From Pseudomonas sp. TH10 (GTDB lineage Bacteria; Pseudomonadota; Gammaproteobacteria; Pseudomonadales; Pseudomonadaceae), in assembly GCF_016651255.1 (NCBI RefSeq), contig NZ_JAEKEG010000014.1, positions 1-57,799 on the forward strand: 57,799 bases of DNA, in the 5' to 3' direction. The notes below the pieces were generated by a model. It searched no databases, was not told where the DNA came from, and saw only the letters and a list, made by a program, of their open reading frames with translations. The position numbers and the translations under genes were made by a program. Below are positions 54,493-57,799 of this stretch, one piece after another; position 1 is the first letter of the stretch, and each line of letters begins with the position of its first letter.

Positions 54493-55611
54493 TCAAATTG
54501 CCTTTGACGGCTCGCGACTGCGTTGTGCTGTTTGCGGTCTGGAGTCAGCCCAGTTTTCCGGCAGGTTGATGTAATCGATCAACTCCCGCAGACGCCCGTG
54601 AGTGCGTGCATTAAAAGCGAAGGCCAACCGCGCCAGATGGCTGAACTGCGCTTCGTCGTGTTCCTCGCCACTGTAGGCATGTTGATGAAACTGGTCGCTC
54701 AAGCACAGATCGGCGAAAGACTCCTGCATGTGCTCAAGCGCCTGATCGCTGAGCTTGTGATGCATGCGGATCACGAATTGCCGCTTGAGCCAGCGGCTGG
54801 AGTGGAAGTTGCTGTAGAACTGGTTGATCTGCTCTACCGCCTCCTCGACGGTATAAACCAGACGCATCAGCTTCATGTCGGTCGGCAGGATGTAATGGTT
54901 GTCTTCCAACTGCTGGCGGATGAAATCCATCGCGCCTTGCCAGAACGTGCCGCCCGGTACATCCAGCAAAACTACCGGCACCAGCGGACTTTTGCCGGTC
55001 TGGATCAGGGTCAGCACCTCCAGCGCCTCATCCAGCGTGCCGAAACCGCCGGGGCACAACACCAGCGCGTCGGCCTCTTTGACAAAGAACAGCTTGCGCG
55101 TGAAGAAAAAGTGGAACGGCAGCAGATTGCCAGTGCCGTCGACAGTCGGGTTGGCATGTTGTTCGAAGGGCAGGGTGATGTTGAACCCAAGGCTGTGATC
55201 GCGGCCAGCGCCTTCATGCGCGGCGGCCATGATGCCGCCTCCGGCTCCGGTGATGACCATCATGTCCGAGCGCGCCAATGCGGCGCCGAGTTCTCGTGCC
55301 ATGGCATACAACGGATGCTCGACCGGCGTGCGCGCCGAGCCGAACACCGTGACTTTGCGTCGCCCCTTGAATTTCTCCAGTACTCGAAAGGCTTGTTCCA
55401 GTTCGCGCAGGGCTTGCAGGGTGATCTTGGCGTTCCAGCGGTTGTGGTCTTCCTGTGCCATTCGCAGCACGGTGAGGATCATGTCGCGGTAGATCGGAAT
55501 GTTCAGGCTGTTGGGGGAAACACGGTTGAGTTGTTCTTCGACCTGGTTGATGAGGTCAGGACCGCTTTCTGCAAAATGACGGCTAAGGAGGTCATTCGGT
55601 TGGTAAGGCAT
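54493..55611 (-). CDS. LOG-family (TIGR00730-like) nucleotide phosphoribohydrolase-type protein
   Basis: Rossmann-fold protein of 372 residues. ITGAGGGIMAAAHEGA and the signature LCPGGFGTLDEALEVLTLIQ (PGGXGTXXE) identify the LOG family, sometimes mislabelled lysine decarboxylase. Related enzymes cleave nucleoside 5'-monophosphates to ribose 5-phosphate and base. The length is intermediate between small LOG proteins (about 190-250) and E. coli PpnN (about 450), with an N-terminal helical extension and a C-terminal domain. Substrate is not assignable. AAGGAG precedes the start. Confidence 0.85.
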   Translation of the reverse strand: MPYQPNDLLSRHFAESGPDLINQVEEQLNRVSPNSLNIPIYRDMILTVLRMAQEDHNRWNAKITLQALRELEQAFRVLEKFKGRRKVTVFGSARTPVEHPLYAMARELGAALARSDMMVITGAGGGIMAAAHEGAGRDHSLGFNITLPFEQHANPTVDGTGNLLPFHFFFTRKLFFVKEADALVLCPGGFGTLDEALEVLTLIQTGKSPLVPVVLLDVPGGTFWQGAMDFIRQQLEDNHYILPTDMKLMRLVYTVEEAVEQINQFYSNFHSSRWLKRQFVIRMHHKLSDQALEHMQESFADLCLSDQFHQHAYSGEEHDEAQFSHLARLAFAFNARTHGRLRELIDYINLPENWADSRPQTAQRSREPSKAI

Positions 55612-55978
55612 TAACTTCTCCTTGCGTGCGGGCTCTGGTTTTTTCGGTGAATGAAAAAAACGTTCGCAACTTCAAAAATCCATGACGGGCGGCTCCTTCC
55701 CGGCCCAAAGATGTAGTGGTGATTACTCTAAATCTAGTCTCTGGCGAGGATTCGCGCTGACTTGATCATTGCGCCGCAACGTCTTTCCTGGCAATCGCTT
55801 ATTAGCGATTCGAGAAGTGATTTCACCACTCGTCTGAACCTGATCCGAGAGTTCAGCGCTCTGATTTACTTACTTACAGGCGTGACGCGACCGTTTTGCG
55901 CAAGGGCAAGACGCACGGTACAGGTAACTCAAAGGATTTATCGCGCAGTTGGGGCGAAAGGGCAGGGAGGCGGGAACT

Positions 55979-56173
55979 ATGACCAAGGTCATTCTGGAAA
56001 TCGATACGCAGCTGTATCGATTGCTCAAGGTATCAGCCGAGACCAACCATTTGAGTCTTGAGGAAGAGTGCTGCCGGCGTCTTGCAGGTGGCGAGCGTCG
56101 CTCGCGTTACTTGCAGGCACTTGTAGCGGAATTGCGCGCCGATGACGAACAGCGACGCGCTAATTCCCGATGA
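55979..56173 (+). CDS. Small orphan protein, ribbon-helix-helix-like
   Basis: A 64-residue protein starting MTKVILEIDTQLYRLLKVSA behind AGGGAGG. The strand VILEIDTQLYRLL followed by helices (SAETNHLSLEEECCRRL) resembles the RHH fold of antitoxins and small regulators, and the tail is basic (GGERRSRYLQALVAEL). No toxin gene lies beside it. It ends flush with the stop of the opposite secreted-protein gene. The 367 bases upstream (55612-55978) contain a small hairpin (AATCGCT/AGCGATT, near 55793-55810), the LOG-gene upstream region and no gene I can support. Confidence 0.6.
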   Translation: MTKVILEIDTQLYRLLKVSAETNHLSLEEECCRRLAGGERRSRYLQALVAELRADDEQRRANSR

Positions 56174-56596
56174 TCACTTTTTCTTTTGATTTACTTTCGG
56201 GCAATCCGATTCCTGGTAGCTGGCGGAGCCGATCGCTTTGTTGGTTTTCACTTCAGTGAAGTCGTAACGCATGATCGCGCCTTTGGCCATCAGTTTGCGG
56301 AACGAAGGGTTGTTGCACACCGAGGCTCCCAACTGGAAATACACGGCTTTAGGGTCAGCACGCATCTTGTCGGCGTGGCTCTTTTGCACGCTCAGATGAT
56401 TGATCAGTTGAGTACCTTCAACGGTGTAGCCCTGATCAAGAATGTCTTCATTGATTGCGCGTGGCGTGCCGACGCTGCTTTGGGCGGCGACATTGCGCAG
56501 CTCGCGGTTCAGATTCTGCTCACTCAGCGAGGCAGCCTGAGCGGTGAAGGACGACGCCAGCAGAATGGCAGCGGTGGGAACGATAAGGCGCAGCAT
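56174..56596 (-). CDS. Secreted protein of the QSregVF family (PA3611-like)
   Basis: A 140-residue exported protein. The ATG at 56596 follows GGAGAG. The signal peptide is LRLIVPTAAILLASSFTAQA, cleaved before ASLSEQNLNRELR. Two cysteines (ASVCNNPSF and QESDCPKVN) may form a disulfide. It resembles the P. aeruginosa protein PA3611, described as a quorum-sensing-regulated putative virulence factor. The function is unknown. Its stop abuts that of the small plus-strand gene with no gap. Confidence 0.75.
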   Translation of the reverse strand: MLRLIVPTAAILLASSFTAQAASLSEQNLNRELRNVAAQSSVGTPRAINEDILDQGYTVEGTQLINHLSVQKSHADKMRADPKAVYFQLGASVCNNPSFRKLMAKGAIMRYDFTEVKTNKAIGSASYQESDCPKVNQKKK

Positions 56597-56785
56597 GAAA
56601 CTCTCCTGATTCGGTGACTGGTGGTTCGACCAGCCTCGGGGCTGTGCGTTCAGTGGCGGCGAATTATAGGGGAGCCGGTCTGGACGGTACAGGCTTGTGC
56701 CCGTCGCTCTGGTAAACTGCTGGCCTTTATTGCCTTGCCGAGTGTTGTTCGTGTCGAGTTTTCCTGTCTGCCGGCGTTGCCTGCG

Positions 56786-57529
56786 ATGAACCATGCCCCC
56801 AACGCTGTCGCCCGTCTGCGCGATCAGCGCGAAGATGAAGGCATCAAGCCGATTCAGGCCCGTGGCTTTCGCTCCGAGCGTTGCCGCGACTGTCGCGTCA
56901 TCATCAGCCATTGCCTATGCGCCTGGCGACCTACCGTCGAAACCCGTTCCGGCGTGTGCCTGATCATGACCGGCAAGGAAGTGTTCAAACCGAGCAATAC
57001 CGGTTGGCTGATTGCCGACGTGGTGCGCGATAACCACGCATTCATCTGGTCGCGCACTGAGCCCGACGCGCAGATGCTGGCGCTGCTCAGCGATCCGCAA
57101 TGGCAACCCTATCTGGTGTTTCCCGGCGAATACGTCGAACCTTCGCGGGTGACCAACGCAGTCGCCGCCGATAGCAGCAAACGTCCGCTGTTCATTCTGC
57201 TGGACGCGACCTGGACCGAAGCTCGCAAGATCTTCCGCAAGAGCCCGCACTTCGACAGTTTGCCGATCCTGAGCCTGCTGCCCGACAAGCTCTCGCGCTA
57301 CCGCTTGCGCCGTTCAACCCGCAGTGAGCACTTGTGCACCGCCGAAGTGGCGGCGCTGTGTCTGGATCTGGCCGGCGATGTGGCGGCCGCGTCGGCACTG
57401 GACGCTTATTTCGACGTGTTCAGCCAGCACTACCTCGATGCCAAGCACCAGCTGGACATGAATGTTTCTACCCCCGCGCATGCCGAGCTGATGCCCTTCG
57501 TGCACAGCGGTTATGCTGCCTTGGGCTGA
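56786..57529 (+). CDS. DTW-domain tRNA aminocarboxypropyltransferase (TapT-like)
   Basis: A 247-residue member of the DTW/SPOUT-like family that adds the acp group from SAM to tRNA uridine, making acp3U47 in bacteria. The Cys-rich start SERCRDCRVIISHCLCAWRP is the probable zinc site. The family motif is LLDATWTEARKIFRKSPHF (D-X-T-W). RLRRSTRSEHLCTAEVAAL is the other signature. I chose the ATG at 56786; the frame is open upstream but without family residues. It is divergent from the secreted-protein gene. Confidence 0.85.
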   Translation: MNHAPNAVARLRDQREDEGIKPIQARGFRSERCRDCRVIISHCLCAWRPTVETRSGVCLIMTGKEVFKPSNTGWLIADVVRDNHAFIWSRTEPDAQMLALLSDPQWQPYLVFPGEYVEPSRVTNAVAADSSKRPLFILLDATWTEARKIFRKSPHFDSLPILSLLPDKLSRYRLRRSTRSEHLCTAEVAALCLDLAGDVAAASALDAYFDVFSQHYLDAKHQLDMNVSTPAHAELMPFVHSGYAALG

Positions 57530-57726
57530 TTGTCGCCCATACTGTAAAGATCTGTACTGGCCATGCACCTTGACCACCCCGGTTCCGCTGGGCATGCTTG
57601 GCGCCGATTGGGGCGCGGCCAAGGTTTGAGACGCCGTTTTAGCTTGTGATTGGCGTTGAACGTGCCCTGTTGGTGCAGCTCCGTGGCTGTACCTCGAGTT
57701 GTTTGAAAAACAGGATCATTTAAAAA

Positions 57727-57799
57727 ATGGCCACATACGAAATCCTGATTGCCGATGACCACCCACTGTTCCGTAGCGCATTGCATCAGGCGTTGACCC
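57727..57799 (+). CDS. Response regulator, N-terminal fragment (ErdR/AgmR-like LuxR family)
   Basis: Only 24 codons lie in the window: MATYEILIADDHPLFRSALH and following. IADDHPLFR is the receiver-domain acidic pocket of NarL/LuxR-type regulators. The exact N-terminus and the position next to the DTW gene suggest the ErdR-type regulator of ethanol and alcohol oxidation in Pseudomonas, but the diagnostic DNA-binding half is outside. The 197-base gap before it holds nothing I can identify. Confidence 0.65.
   Translation, partial: MATYEILIADDHPLFRSALHQALT

Noticed and set aside
55762..56061. A 99-codon plus-strand frame overlapping the small RHH-like gene
   Set aside because: It has no ribosome site and overlaps in another frame a gene with a good AGGGAGG site and protein-like pattern.

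Overview
The window is a chromosomal core region of a Pseudomonas of the fluorescens group. The case rests on gene order: glnD-map, rpsB-tsf-pyrH-frr-uppS-cdsA-dxr-rseP-bamA-skp-lpxD-fabZ-lpxA-lpxB-rnhB-dnaE-accA, then tilS, pyrG-kdsA-eno, ftsB-ispD, adhC-fghA, ispF-truD-surE-pcm-nlpD-rpoS, the sRNA rsmZ, fdxA, mutS and cinA-recA-recX. It also rests on GC-rich codon use and on the two intergenic REP families (GAGCAGGCTCGCTCC and GCAGCCTTCGGCAGCTCC types) typical of this group. I see no IS element, prophage, CRISPR array, tRNA or rRNA.

Layout. 1-2364 (minus): the N-terminal 788 codons of an NdvB-type glucan enzyme (GH17 domain, membrane helices, GT2 domain), cut by the window edge. 2585-5096: the tRNA ct6A genes tcdA (plus) facing csdE and csdA (minus). 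5373-6802 (minus): dapD behind a YffB/ArsC-like gene. 7079-8728: a CPA1 Na+/H+ antiporter. 8842-13684 (minus): dapC, glnD, map. 13900-33364 (plus): translation, envelope and lipid A genes ending in dnaE and accA. 33496-40178 (plus): tilS, pyrG, kdsA, eno, ftsB, ispD. 40231-43267: a divergent LysR regulator and the glutathione-dependent formaldehyde genes adhC-fghA. 43322-48458 (plus): ispF to rpoS. 48594-48912: rsmZ with its GacA upstream activating site. 49016-52084 (minus): fdxA and mutS. 52325-54437 (plus): cinA, recA (with a LexA box) and recX. 54493-57799: a LOG-family gene, a small orphan RHH-like protein, a QSregVF-type secreted protein, a DTW-domain tRNA enzyme and the start of a response regulator.

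How the genes work together. The central block couples ribosome genes (S2, EF-Ts, RRF) to UMP kinase, undecaprenyl-PP and CDP-diacylglycerol synthesis, the MEP isoprenoid pathway (dxr, ispD, ispF), outer-membrane assembly (rseP, bamA, skp), lipid A (lpxD/A/B, with kdsA for Kdo) and fatty-acid synthesis (fabZ, accA). Many neighbours overlap by ATGA or TAATG, indicating translational coupling. The rpoS-rsmZ pair ties stationary-phase control to the Gac/Rsm cascade.

The main peculiarity is a set of single-base indels. They interrupt tcdA, csdE (about six), rseP, the LysR gene, tilS and pcm (two). Two of these, rseP and tilS, are normally essential, and most indels sit in short homopolymers. Consensus errors are therefore the leading explanation, though the joint damage to csdE and tcdA deserves a check. 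No wholly new system is evident. The other points of interest are regulatory architecture (rsmZ, the S2 leader, the pyrG leader, the ispF start, the adhC operator), REP structures, and an empty mutS-cinA site, which in relatives carries tailocin or prophage genes.
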